A stretch of 64,000 bases of DNA from Thermococcus barophilus MP (GTDB lineage: Archaea > Methanobacteriota_B > Thermococci > Thermococcales > Thermococcaceae), in the NCBI RefSeq assembly GCF_000151105.2, contig NC_014804.1, positions 1,178,001 to 1,242,000 on the forward strand, given 5' to 3'. Position 1 is the stretch's first letter. Each line of letters begins with the position of its first letter. This document shows positions 24,475 to 32,694 of this stretch, piece by piece. The notes below the pieces were generated by a model. That model searched no databases and was not told where the DNA came from. It saw only the letters and a program-made list of their open reading frames with translations. A program made the translations under genes and the position numbers.

Positions 24475-24768
24475 TCAGCCTTCCAGAAGCTTTCTTTTCC
24501 TTCTCTCGTACTCCTCGTCGTCTATCTCACCGCGTGCATACTTCTCGTCCAGTATCTCAAGGGCGCTCTTTCTGCTTCCGCCTGAGCTCTGCTCAAAGAG
24601 CCACTTGATGAACCATACAACGCCAGCTATTATTGCGATCCAGAATAAGAGCATGAGCAGTGCTCCAAATATCCCAAAGTATCCAAATCCCATCATGTCG
24701 TGCCACCCCCATCTAGTTTCTCCAGTGTGAGCTGAAAATCTCACCAGTTCAGTGCTTTCAAACATCAT
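24475..24768 (-). CDS. Small membrane protein with SHOCT domain
   Basis: A 97-residue protein. One hydrophobic helix (GIFGALLMLLFWIAIIAGVVWFI) is followed by a SHOCT motif, ALEILDEKYARGEIDDEEYERRKRKLL, a short C-terminal module thought to mediate oligomerisation or membrane localisation. In many prokaryotes such proteins neighbour copper ATPases, as here (24475 follows CopB on the same strand). The start follows GGAGAT. Its promoter has the CATTTTTG...ATAATAA motif shared with other metal genes. Confidence 0.8.
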   Translation of the reverse strand: MMFESTELVRFSAHTGETRWGWHDMMGFGYFGIFGALLMLLFWIAIIAGVVWFIKWLFEQSSGGSRKSALEILDEKYARGEIDDEEYERRKRKLLEG

Positions 24769-24810
24769 TTTGATCTCCTCACATACTACTCAGTGATAAA
24801 GGCTATAGAG

Positions 24811-24829
24811 CTTATTATTGGCAAAAATG
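24811..24829 (-). promoter_or_regulatory. CATTTTG-ATAA promoter motif of the SHOCT protein
   Basis: The minus strand reads CATTTTTGCCAATAATAAG, 61 bases before the ATG at 24768, with AATAATAA at TATA position. Very similar to the 35811-35827 motif (CATTTTGCTCATAATAA). Confidence 0.5.
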
Positions 24830-24875
24830 AAAGAAATATAGAAAAATCTTCGCAAAATATAAAATGAGAAGGTCA

Positions 24876-27062
24876 TCAGACCTTCAAGAACTTCGCGTTT
24901 ATAGCCACTATCACCGTGCTCAAGCTCATTAACAAAGCACCTACGGCTGGACTTAACAGTACCCCATAGTTGTAGAGGACACCCGCAGCCAGAGGAATTG
25001 CAAAGGTGTTGTATCCTGTTGCCCATGCCAAATTCTGAACCATCTTCTTATAGGTAGCCCTTGCGAGGTGTATTGCCGTTATAACGTCCCTCGGGTCGTT
25101 CTTGACGAGAATTATGTCGGCGCTCTCTATCGCCACGTCAGTTCCTGCCCCGATGGCTATTCCAACATCAGCTTGAATCAGAGCCGGGGCATCGTTTATA
25201 CCGTCGCCGACCATTGCCACCGTGTAACCCTGCTCCTGGAGCTCCTTAATCTTCTCCGACTTCTGGTGAGGTAAAACTTCAGCGAAGAAGCCGTCAAGAC
25301 CGAGCTCCTCAGCAACCCACTTTGCAACTTTGGCGTTGTCGCCGGTGAGCATGTAAGCCTTTATGCCCATCTCGTGGAGCTTCTTCACGGCTTCTCTTGA
25401 TTCAGGCCTTATCTTATCTGCTAAAGCCAGAGCACCCACGAGCTTTCCATCAAGAACCAGGAAGACAACGGTCTTGCCCTGCTCCAAGACTTTGTTAACG
25501 CGCTCGTCCTCCCTCCAGAGCCCGTTCTCCTTCAGAAATCCCGGGCTCACAACAAGAACTTCCTTTCCGTTGATAACTCCCTTGACACCCTTGCCCGGAA
25601 GGACCTTCGACTCACTGACCTCGTAGACCTCAAGGCCGAGCTCCTTGGCTTTCTCAACTATCCCCTGGGCTATCGGGTGACTTGAGTGGGACTCAAGTGC
25701 CGCCGCGTACTTCAGGATCTCCTCTTCACCGAGCTCGTCCAGCGCTATTATGTCAGTTACTTCGAACTTGCCTTCGGTCAGTGTTCCGGTCTTGTCAAAA
25801 ACGACCACCTGAACGTCTTTCGCTCTTTCAAATGCCTCCCTGTTCCTTATGAGGATTCCCTTCTTGGCCGAGATCGACGTTGACACCGAAACGACCAGCG
25901 GAACAGCTAAGCCAAGCGCGTGCGGGCACGTTATGACCATTACCGTGACCATCCTCTCAAGGGCGAAGACGAAGGGCTTGCCGAGGTAGAGCCACGTGCC
26001 GAGGGTTATTGTTCCAGCAGTTATAGCTATGAGCGTGAGGTAGAAGGCAGCCCTGTTAGCTAAATCCTGCGTCCTTGACCTTGTCTCCTGTGCCTGCCTG
26101 ACGAGCTCAACGACCTGCATCAGGTAGGTATCCTTTCCGGTCTTCTCTATCCTGACCTTTATCGCTCCTTCAAGGTTTATTGAACCGCCTATCACAGTGT
26201 CACCAGGTTTCTTATAGACGGGCTTCGACTCACCTGTCAACATAGCTTCGTTTACGCTGGTTTCTCCTTCTATTATGATACCATCAGAAGGTATTTTCTC
26301 ACCGGGTTTGACAAGGACTATATCGCCTTTCTTCAGCTCACTGACTGGAACGTCCTTTATTCCCTCGGGCGTTACGAGATGTGCTTCAGTTGGCATGAGC
26401 TTTATGAGCTCTTCCAGGGCCCTTGAAGCGCCGAGAACGGAGCGCATCTCGATGTAGTGGCCAAGGAGCATGATGTCGATAAGCGTCGCAAGCTCCCAGT
26501 AGAAGGTCTTACCCGGCAGGCCAAAAGTCACGGCTACACTGTACGAAAATGCAACGGTGATTGCCAGTGCTATCAGCGTCATCATTCCTGGCAACTTCTT
26601 CTTGAACTCCTCTATCATACCGTTGAGGAACGGCCAGCCGCCGTAGAAGTAGACTATTGCCGAGAGCGCAAACAGGACATAGTGGTCTCCCCTGAATGTG
26701 AAAGTGAATCCCAAAAACCTCTGTATTAGGGGAGATAGAAACAGTATCGGGATTGTAAGTATTGCGGAGATTATAAAGCGCTTCTTGAAGTCCTCCATCA
26801 TCATCCTGTGGTGCTCCGCGTGGGAGTGCTTGTGCCCTTCGTGTCCGGCGTGTTCTTCATGTATGTGCTCGTGCTCTTCATGTCCCGTGTGTTCCTTATG
26901 GGTTGCCATTTCGTGCCCTTCGTGCATCTTATGTTCCGTCCCGTGCTCTCTGTGCTCGCTTTCGTGGGCGTGCTCCATGTCCTTCATCTCGGGGGCTCTT
27001 TCAGCCTCATCGTGCACGTGTTCGCCGTGCACCATCTTTTTTTCATCCATATTAGACACCAT
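24876..27062 (-). CDS. copB: CopB-type copper P1B ATPase with His-rich N-terminus (CPH motif)
   Basis: A 728-residue heavy-metal ATPase. The first 100 residues are packed with His, Glu and Met (HEHIHEEHAGHEGHKHSHAEH) instead of HMA domains. The intramembrane motif is TCPHALGLAVP (CPH), characteristic of the CopB branch, which handles Cu(II)/Cu(I). [22 protein letters not shown] and [20 protein letters not shown] complete the catalytic machinery. A TATA-like box (TTAAATACT, about 27083-27091) lies about 27 bases upstream of ATG 27062, so the mRNA looks leaderless; ATG 27050 is an alternative. A palindrome TTTCAAAATTGAAA precedes the TATA box. Two different copper pumps in one window indicate strong metal stress. 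Confidence 0.93.
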   Translation of the reverse strand: MVSNMDEKKMVHGEHVHDEAERAPEMKDMEHAHESEHREHGTEHKMHEGHEMATHKEHTGHEEHEHIHEEHAGHEGHKHSHAEHHRMMMEDFKKRFIISAILTIPILFLSPLIQRFLGFTFTFRGDHYVLFALSAIVYFYGGWPFLNGMIEEFKKKLPGMMTLIALAITVAFSYSVAVTFGLPGKTFYWELATLIDIMLLGHYIEMRSVLGASRALEELIKLMPTEAHLVTPEGIKDVPVSELKKGDIVLVKPGEKIPSDGIIIEGETSVNEAMLTGESKPVYKKPGDTVIGGSINLEGAIKVRIEKTGKDTYLMQVVELVRQAQETRSRTQDLANRAAFYLTLIAITAGTITLGTWLYLGKPFVFALERMVTVMVITCPHALGLAVPLVVSVSTSISAKKGILIRNREAFERAKDVQVVVFDKTGTLTEGKFEVTDIIALDELGEEEILKYAAALESHSSHPIAQGIVEKAKELGLEVYEVSESKVLPGKGVKGVINGKEVLVVSPGFLKENGLWREDERVNKVLEQGKTVVFLVLDGKLVGALALADKIRPESREAVKKLHEMGIKAYMLTGDNAKVAKWVAEELGLDGFFAEVLPHQKSEKIKELQEQGYTVAMVGDGINDAPALIQADVGIAIGAGTDVAIESADIILVKNDPRDVITAIHLARATYKKMVQNLAWATGYNTFAIPLAAGVLYNYGVLLSPAVGALLMSLSTVIVAINAKFLKV

Positions 27063-27100
27063 ATATAGGGTTTCTCCAGAATAGTATTTAACCATTTTCA

Positions 27101-27114
27101 TTTCAAAATTGAAA
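27101..27114. promoter_or_regulatory. Palindrome upstream of copB
   Basis: TTTCAA-AA-TTGAAA is a perfect inverted repeat 10 bases upstream of the copB TATA box, where an activator or repressor would act. A one-mismatch relative (TTTCAAAATGGAAA) occurs at 42978-42991 before the HMA protein gene. Confidence 0.4.
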
Positions 27115-27159
27115 GATTATGAAAACCAAATTGTGACTAAAAAGAAAAAGTAATTGAGT

Positions 27160-27726
27160 TTATCCCTTCATCATGTCCTCGATTTCCTTCAGCCTTTTTG
27201 CAGGTTCGAGATCCTCACCGACGGATGAAACCATCAGGCCCTCGGCCATCTCAACGGTTTCGAGGTCGAACTCACCGGTCAGGATGCTCTCGCTCGTCAG
27301 ATCTATCATGGTGTTGAGGGCCTCCTCAAGGTTCTCGACCTTGCCCATCGCCTTTTCGAACTCGACCTGCATCTTTGCCACGTCCTCCGCCCCCGGCCCT
27401 TCGGCTATGCTCTTAACAACGTCTTTGCTGAACTGTATGAAGTCGGCTGAGACCTTCACCAGCTCCCTCTGGATTTCTGCTTCTTCCATGAGGAGGAGCA
27501 AGCGTTTTGCCTGCTTTATCCTTTCCTCAATGGCAAGGTACTTCATGGCGCTCCTCTTGAGGAGGGCCTCGTCGCCGAGTTTCGCCGCCTCCTTTCCCTG
27601 GAGAAAAATCTTATGCTTCAAATTTTCGAGATTGTTGATGTACTGCTTCAACGCCATCTTGGCCTTCCTCATGCGTATCTTCCTCTCTATCTCCTTCTCC
27701 TCCTTCGACTTCCAGAGCTTGACCAT
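27160..27726 (-). CDS. ESCRT-III/Snf7 (CdvB)-like protein
   Basis: A 188-residue all-helical protein. The basic N-terminal hairpin (EKEIERKIRMRKAKMALKQY...LENLKHKIFLQGKEAAKLGD, then LLKRSAMKYLAIEERIKQAKRL) and later acidic helices (VAKMQVEFEKAMGKVENLEEALNTMID) follow the Snf7/CHMP pattern, including the AKKGD-like turn after helix 1. The C-terminal LEPAKRLKEIEDMM resembles a MIT-interacting RLxxI segment. ESCRT-III proteins polymerise on membranes and are dismantled by Vps4-like ATPases; such an ATPase lies two genes upstream. ATG 27726 is chosen from GGAGGTG; the gene is last in the kinase-ATPase-phosphatase operon and begins five bases inside the end of the phosphatase region. Confidence 0.75.
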   Translation of the reverse strand: MVKLWKSKEEKEIERKIRMRKAKMALKQYINNLENLKHKIFLQGKEAAKLGDEALLKRSAMKYLAIEERIKQAKRLLLLMEEAEIQRELVKVSADFIQFSKDVVKSIAEGPGAEDVAKMQVEFEKAMGKVENLEEALNTMIDLTSESILTGEFDLETVEMAEGLMVSSVGEDLEPAKRLKEIEDMMKG

Positions 27727-27731
27727 AACCG

Positions 27732-28466
27732 TCACACCTCCCTAAACACGACGACAGTCACATTGTCTTCGGTAACCTTCAGGGCTTCCCCGATCAGCGC
27801 CTCCGCTGCCGTCCTGGGGTCTGATCCGAAGACAAGCTTTCCTATAATCCCCTCATCGATGTAGTCATGGAGCCCGTCCGTGCTGAGAAGCAGGACATCC
27901 CCGGCTTTCAGCTCCCACACGTAGGTGTCAACCCCAAGGTCAACGCCGAGGGCCTTTGTAACGACGTGCCTCATGGGGTGTTCTCTGGCTTCCTCCTCAC
28001 TAATGATTCCGCGCTCAATGAGCTCCTGAACCACCGAGTGGTCCCTTGTCTTCGCGACTATCTTCCCCTCCTGCACAAGATAGGCCCTGCTGTCGCCGGT
28101 GTTTGCTACCACAGCCATTCTATTCCTCACGAAGGCAGTGGTAAGCGTCGTGCCCATCTTCCCCGGCCCGGGTGACATCTCCACTATCCTGCGGTGGGCA
28201 TCCTCGTAGGCCCTTAGGAGGAGACCCTTTACCCCCTCCACCCCTATGCCGCGTGTATAGCCCCTCTCAAAAGTCTCACGGAGTGCTTCAACGACCACCT
28301 TCGAGGCCAGCTCTCCCCCCTCGTGTCCCCCAAGGCCGTCGGCAACGGCCAGGAGGCAGGCGTCGCCGAGGGGCAGGATAAGGAGCGCGTCCTCGTTCCG
28401 CTCCCTCCCGCCGGGATGTGAGATGCCCCAGACGATTCCTTCGGCCCCACAGGCTTGCCCGCTCAT
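27732..28466 (-). CDS. PP2C-type Ser/Thr protein phosphatase
   Basis: A 244-residue metal-dependent phosphatase. The PP2C motifs appear in order: GGRERNEDALLI, AVADGLGGHEGGELAS, GTTLTTAFV, VVANTGDSRAYLV, TRDHSVVQELI, LLLSTDGLHDYI and EDNVTVVV, with the Asp residues that bind two Mg/Mn ions. It is expected to dephosphorylate Ser/Thr residues put on by the kinase at 29647. The start (28466) overlaps the AAA gene's stop as ATGA, so translation is coupled. PP2C enzymes are uncommon in archaea outside such kinase loci. Confidence 0.92.
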   Translation of the reverse strand: MSGQACGAEGIVWGISHPGGRERNEDALLILPLGDACLLAVADGLGGHEGGELASKVVVEALRETFERGYTRGIGVEGVKGLLLRAYEDAHRRIVEMSPGPGKMGTTLTTAFVRNRMAVVANTGDSRAYLVQEGKIVAKTRDHSVVQELIERGIISEEEAREHPMRHVVTKALGVDLGVDTYVWELKAGDVLLLSTDGLHDYIDEGIIGKLVFGSDPRTAAEALIGEALKVTEDNVTVVVFREV

Positions 28467-29644
28467 CCCCCGAACTCCTCCGCCCACTTTTCATAGCGCT
28501 CGATGTCCTTCTTTGTCAGAGGGCTCTTTATCTTCCTGAACGCCTCCTCAAAGTCCCTCATCTCAAGCGGGCGGGTTCTCAATGAGCGCTTCCTCAGCTC
28601 CTCGAAGGGAAGCCCGGCAAGCCTGTGGAGGTCTTTGTTCTCCTCGCGTATCATGTTCCATATGGCCTCCTGACAGAGGTTCCTGATGTCCCTTCCAGAG
28701 TACAGACGTCTCACGCTCTCCTCCGCTATCGCGTCCAGGTCGAGCCTCGAAATATCAAGCCCCTCAGTGTGTATCCTCACTATCGCCTTGGTCGCCTCCT
28801 TGTCCGGTAGGGGCACGTAAATCCTCTTGGGAAAGCGCGAGAGCACCGCCTCATCTAAATCCCAGGGGGTGTTTGTGGCGGCAAGCGTGAGGACGAGCTT
28901 CTCATTCCCCTCCCCGTGAAAGCCTTCAAGCTCCGTGAGGAGCGTCGAGAGCATCCTCCTGGTCGCCTCGCTGGTGTCGTTTGAACGCCTCGTGGTCAGG
29001 GCGTCTATCTCGTCGAGGAACACTATGCTCGGTGCCTTCTCCCTCGCGACCTCGTAGAGGGCGCTTATTATCTTGCTCGACTCGCCGAAGTACTTGCTCA
29101 GGACGCTTGACGCTTTAACGTTGAAGAAGGTGGCGTTTAAGCTCCCGGCGGCGGCCGAGGCGAGGAGCGTCTTACCCGTCCCGGGAGGCCCAAAGAGGAG
29201 TATGCCCCTCCACGGCTGAACCGCGGCGGGTTTTTTAAGGGCCGCTATCACGACCGTCTCCATCATGAGGAGCTTGACATCCTCAAGGCCGCCTATGTCG
29301 TCCCACGTCGTCCGTGACTTGGAGATAAGCCCCAGCACGTACTCCCTGAACTGGTCTTCCTCGTCTTTCTCCTGGGTCGTGCTCTTTCCTTCGGCGCCGA
29401 CAACTGCCTTTCGGCCGTATTCACCCCTCTCTATCTGCCCGGCCACATCCTCCCACTTCTTCGCCTTCTTAAGATAGAGCTCCCCGTTGTAGGGGACGTG
29501 CCTGGCCAGCTGTCTGAGTATGGAGGCACACCGGAGGGCGCTTCTCCGAGCGGTCTCCATGTCTCCCGCGGCGACAGCCCTTTCAAACTCCTTCTTGGCC
29601 CTCTCAAACTCGCTCAGCAGGGGCCCTGAAAGGTCAACAGGCAT
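28463..29644 (-). CDS. Vps4/katanin-like AAA ATPase with N-terminal MIT-like helices
   Basis: A 393-residue single-AAA protein. Residues 1-80 are a helical bundle (FERAKKEFERAVAAGDMETARRSALRC, YLKKAKKWEDVAGQI) resembling the MIT/TPR-like module of Vps4 and CdvC. The AAA core has TTWDDIGGLEDVK, Walker A FGPPGTGKTLL, pore loop SSVLSKYFGES, Walker B IVFLDEIDAL, the arginine-finger region and RFPKRIYVPLPDK, the hallmark of the meiotic clade (Vps4, katanin, spastin). It probably disassembles the Snf7-like polymers encoded alongside. GGGGGTG precedes ATG 29644; GTG 29650 is an alternative. It lies between the kinase and phosphatase genes. Confidence 0.88.
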   Translation of the reverse strand: MPVDLSGPLLSEFERAKKEFERAVAAGDMETARRSALRCASILRQLARHVPYNGELYLKKAKKWEDVAGQIERGEYGRKAVVGAEGKSTTQEKDEEDQFREYVLGLISKSRTTWDDIGGLEDVKLLMMETVVIAALKKPAAVQPWRGILLFGPPGTGKTLLASAAAGSLNATFFNVKASSVLSKYFGESSKIISALYEVAREKAPSIVFLDEIDALTTRRSNDTSEATRRMLSTLLTELEGFHGEGNEKLVLTLAATNTPWDLDEAVLSRFPKRIYVPLPDKEATKAIVRIHTEGLDISRLDLDAIAEESVRRLYSGRDIRNLCQEAIWNMIREENKDLHRLAGLPFEELRKRSLRTRPLEMRDFEEAFRKIKSPLTKKDIERYEKWAEEFGG

Positions 29645-29646
29645 CC

Positions 29647-31368
29647 TCACACCCCCTCGAATCCAAGCTTTATCTTGTGGATGATTATCTCGGCCTTCTC
29701 GACCAGCTCCTCGGGAACATCGAGGCCGTTCTCAAGGCGGAGCCTGAGCTGCTCCCTCAGGGAGAGCAGTTCTTCCCTCACCTCCCCTCTCGCGTAGTGA
29801 GCCAGGTCGTCGGCGTACTTGAGTGCATTAACAAGGTCGTTGAGCTTCAGGTACAGGAGGAACAGCTCGCCCGCGTAGTAGGCGCTCCTCGACAGGTCGT
29901 TGATTGAAACGCTTTTGCTGAGGTTCTCGCGGTAGTTCTTCCCGAGGAACTCGGCCAAATCCCTCTGGAGCTCCTCAACCGACTGGTAGCGCTCTTCCTT
30001 CCTCTTCGCGAGGCACTTCATCACGACCGGCTCAAGGGGCTTCGCGTCGGGGTTCAGCTGACCCGGCGGCACTGGCTCCTCAAGGGTTATCTTCGATGCC
30101 ACCTCGACGAAGTCCTCCCCCTCGAAGGGAGGCCTCCCGGTAAGCAGCTCGTAGAGAACCGCCCCTATCTGCCACACGTCGGTCCTCTCATCTGTTCCGC
30201 CAAAGCGGGAGCTTATCTGTTCCGGAGCGGCGTAGAGCGGTGTGAAGCTGACCGTGTGGGTCGTCCTGCTCTCCTTGAGGAGCTTGCTGAGCCCCCAGTC
30301 GCTCACCTTGGCCCTCCCGCCCTTGAGCAGGATGTTGCTCGGCTTGAGGTCGCGGTGGATTACGCCTTTGGAATGGGCGTACTTTAGCCCCTCCGCAACG
30401 TCGAAGATTATCCTCGCCGCCTTTTCGGGGCTGAGGGGCTTTTCGAGCTTTGCAAGGCTCGTCTCGCAGTACTCCATCTCAAGATAGGGGAGGGGGAATA
30501 TGTTGTAGTCGTAGAGCTCGACTATGTTCGGGTGGCTGAGGAGCGACCAGTTCCTTACCTCCCTGAGGAATGTCTTGCCCCCCTCCTCCGTCAGACTGAG
30601 CGGGACTTTTAGGGCAACGACGCTCCCGTCGTGCTTTTCCGCACGGTAGACCCTTGCAAAGCCGCCCTCACCGATGGGCTCAACCTTCCTGTACCTCGCG
30701 AAGAGCTCCTCCAGTGGGGTACGGGGGGTACCGCCGGTAGAGTCCTGCCTATTCCCGGCGGGAACCGGGACCGGGGCCGGAACTGGGGTTTTGGGCTCTA
30801 TCCCCGTTCTCTCGATTATTTCGGTTCGCACTTTCACCTTGGCGCTTACCATGCCGGAGCGAACCACGACCTTAGCGCTGACCCTGCCCCTCCCCCTCGG
30901 AACGGCGGTGACGGTCTGGGAGACGTACTCCCCGGGCCTGACGGCCCTGAAGTACACCCTCGTGGAGCTGAGGTCGAGGTGCCTGGAGAGGTCGCCGAGG
31001 TCTATCTCGACGTTTATGGTGCCCCTGAGCAGGTTCCTGAAGCCGATCCTGAGGGGTATCTCCTCACCAGCGTGGACCTTGGGGGGAAGCTCGATTATCA
31101 CCGACTTGCGGAGGAGATCCTTCATGTCCTCCTTCGGTACCGGAGGAACTGGCGGAACCGTTTTGGGATACTGCCTCTTGTACCTTCTGGATTTCGAAAC
31201 GTCCTTGAGCAGGTGTTTTATCAGGTGTCCAAACCACATGGCTATCACGATGAATATTATAAATCCGGCCGCCCTCCCGAAGATGGCGGATACTATGACT
31301 ATAAACACGAAGAGCTTGACGAGGCCCTCCAGGATGTCGTCGTCCATGAACCAGTGCCCCATGTGCAC
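29647..31368 (-). CDS. Membrane-anchored Hanks-type Ser/Thr protein kinase
   Basis: A 573-residue protein. Residues about 12-55 contain two membrane helices (LVKLFVFIVIVSAIFGRAAGF, IIFIVIAMWFGHLI). Residues 88-190 look like a beta-sandwich (IIELPPKVHAGEEIPLRIGFRN), then a Pro-rich linker. The kinase domain (about 230-480) has IGEGGFARVYR, VALKVP, VIHRDLKPSNILL, KVSDWGLSK (DWG in place of DFG), YAAPEQ and DVWQIGAVLYELLTGRPPF. The C-terminal 90 residues are TPR-like helices. The N-terminal helices place the kinase at the membrane. GTG 31368 follows GGAGGG with six-base spacing. First gene of the operon that ends with an ESCRT-III-like protein. Confidence 0.92.
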   Translation of the reverse strand: MHMGHWFMDDDILEGLVKLFVFIVIVSAIFGRAAGFIIFIVIAMWFGHLIKHLLKDVSKSRRYKRQYPKTVPPVPPVPKEDMKDLLRKSVIIELPPKVHAGEEIPLRIGFRNLLRGTINVEIDLGDLSRHLDLSSTRVYFRAVRPGEYVSQTVTAVPRGRGRVSAKVVVRSGMVSAKVKVRTEIIERTGIEPKTPVPAPVPVPAGNRQDSTGGTPRTPLEELFARYRKVEPIGEGGFARVYRAEKHDGSVVALKVPLSLTEEGGKTFLREVRNWSLLSHPNIVELYDYNIFPLPYLEMEYCETSLAKLEKPLSPEKAARIIFDVAEGLKYAHSKGVIHRDLKPSNILLKGGRAKVSDWGLSKLLKESRTTHTVSFTPLYAAPEQISSRFGGTDERTDVWQIGAVLYELLTGRPPFEGEDFVEVASKITLEEPVPPGQLNPDAKPLEPVVMKCLAKRKEERYQSVEELQRDLAEFLGKNYRENLSKSVSINDLSRSAYYAGELFLLYLKLNDLVNALKYADDLAHYARGEVREELLSLREQLRLRLENGLDVPEELVEKAEIIIHKIKLGFEGV

Positions 31369-31410
31369 GCGTATCCCTCCACTTCCTGTTGAAACAGGCA
31401 GATTATGCCA

Positions 31411-31418
31411 TTATTTAA
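31411..31418 (-). promoter_or_regulatory. TATA box of the kinase-AAA-PP2C-Snf7 operon
   Basis: TTAAATAA on the minus strand, about 27 bases from a start near 31388 and a short leader to the GTG at 31368. It shows that the second half of the ESCRT-like locus can be transcribed separately from the first. Confidence 0.55.
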
Positions 31419-31482
31419 CCTCTTTTGATATCGTTTTGTTCGCTTAAGACAAACACGGGAGGGGCTCATTCCGGAGTGTAGG

Positions 31483-32088
31483 TCACTCAGTGACTACCTC
31501 CTCCCCCTTATCCTTCTCCCCCGTGACCTTTTCGGCCGCGCTCTCGGGCTCAAGCTCACCCTCCTTCACAGCCTGTATCGTCCTCATTATCTCCGCCAGC
31601 TCCTCGTCCTCCTCAAACTCGACGCCGGCACCAATGGCCTGGTCGGTGTAGCCGAGCATGATGTTGAGGTTCTCATTTAGGTTCTGGGCGTCGAGCTGCA
31701 TGCTGACGAGGTTCTTTTCGAGTTCCTCCGGGGACATTTTCCTGAGAAGTTCCCAGGTCGGTGTGCCCTTCAGTATGGCCTCGTTCTCCTTGATTATCAG
31801 CAGGTTCGCCACGAGCATGAGCTGTTTGTTGAGCTGGGCGTGGGTGTTCTGGAGGCTCTGCTTTTTCCGGTTCAGCGTCTTAATTTTGGTCGCTATGGTG
31901 AGCTCCTCGCTTTTGCTCCTCGCTTCCTTTGCCCTCTGGAACAGCGCCGCTATCTGGGCGTCTATCTCGGCTATCTCGTCCTCTATCTTCCTTATCTGCA
32001 TGTCGAGCTTGATCTGGTTTTCCCTGAGCTGGTCAATCGGTATGTCCAGGGGATTCTTCCTCCCGAAAAACCTTGAAAGGAGCCCCAT
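31483..32088 (-). CDS. Second ESCRT-III/Snf7-like coiled-coil protein
   Basis: A 201-residue all-helical protein starting MGLLSRFFGRKNPLDIPI, with long basic-to-neutral helices (LRENQIKLDMQIRKIEDEIAEIDAQIAALFQRAKEARSKS, broken as heptads; IKTLNRKKQSLQNTHAQLNKQ) and an acidic C-terminus (EEDEELAEIMRTI, EKDKGEEVVTE). The basic hairpin, acidic tail and length fit the Snf7/CdvB or PspA-type membrane-remodelling superfamily. No enzymatic motif. The start ATG overlaps the stop of the preceding gene (TGATG), with GGAGGAGGGG five bases upstream. It is a distant paralogue of the next gene upstream. Confidence 0.6.
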   Translation of the reverse strand: MGLLSRFFGRKNPLDIPIDQLRENQIKLDMQIRKIEDEIAEIDAQIAALFQRAKEARSKSEELTIATKIKTLNRKKQSLQNTHAQLNKQLMLVANLLIIKENEAILKGTPTWELLRKMSPEELEKNLVSMQLDAQNLNENLNIMLGYTDQAIGAGVEFEEDEELAEIMRTIQAVKEGELEPESAAEKVTGEKDKGEEVVTE

Positions 32089-32684
32089 CACAGCCCCTCC
32101 TCCGTCTCCCTCTCCAGCTTGGGCGAGGCTATCTTCTCCGTCACTTCCTCAACGTCGGCCTCTCCCGTCTCGACCTTGGCCCATGCATCCATGAGCTCCC
32201 TCTCGGTCTGGTCCTCCGTTCCCTCAAACTCGGCTATGTCCATCTCGAAGACCCTGTTCAGGTTCTCGACCATCTCGTCGAACTCCCTGCCGTCGAGGCT
32301 CACCTTGACGAGCACGCTTTCCAGCTGCTCGGGCTCAACTTTGGAGAGCTTGTCCCAGAGGCCTATCTTCCTAAGCTCCTTCTCGTACTTCTTGACGACT
32401 ATCAGGTTCTTGACGAAGGTGTACTGCTTCTGCGCAGTCGTGAAGTCCCTTAAGCGAAGCTTCTGTTCCATGTCGAGGCTCTTGATCTCCTGGGCGAGCA
32501 TCTTCTTCTTGAGCACGTCAGCTCCGATGCCCTCCTGGAAGAGCTGCTTCTTTTTCTTCTCTATGCGCTCTATCTCCTTCTTCGTCCTCTCAAGCCTGTT
32601 CCTCAGCCGTATCTCCTCTTCCTGAAGCTCCCTGAGGGAGAGCTTTTCAATCGGGTTCTTCCTAAACCTGTCGAGTATTCCCAT
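32088..32684 (-). CDS. Third ESCRT-III/Snf7-like coiled-coil protein
   Basis: A 198-residue helical protein beginning MGILDRFRKNPIEKLSLREL. Like its neighbour it has a strongly basic N-terminal half (IRLRNRLERTKKEIERIEKKKKQLF) and an acidic C-terminal half (FEMDIAEFEGTEDQTERELMD). Both neighbours share the order short hydrophobic-basic start, R/K-rich helix pair, a GLWDKLSKVEPEQLE-like or TWELLRKMSPEELE-like middle, then an acidic tail, so they are tandem paralogues. The start is fixed by GGTGAT with four-base spacing. The shared middle motif (W-x-x-L-x-K-x-x-P-E-x-L-E) is seen in the sequence; the ESCRT-III assignment is inference. Confidence 0.6.
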   Translation of the reverse strand: MGILDRFRKNPIEKLSLRELQEEEIRLRNRLERTKKEIERIEKKKKQLFQEGIGADVLKKKMLAQEIKSLDMEQKLRLRDFTTAQKQYTFVKNLIVVKKYEKELRKIGLWDKLSKVEPEQLESVLVKVSLDGREFDEMVENLNRVFEMDIAEFEGTEDQTERELMDAWAKVETGEADVEEVTEKIASPKLERETEEGL

Positions 32685-32694
32685 CACCATCACC

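Noticed and set aside
26457-27084. Cys/Val-rich frames opposite the CopB N-terminus
   Set aside because: They are the reverse complement of the His/Glu-rich copper-binding region; codon use is unlike a gene.
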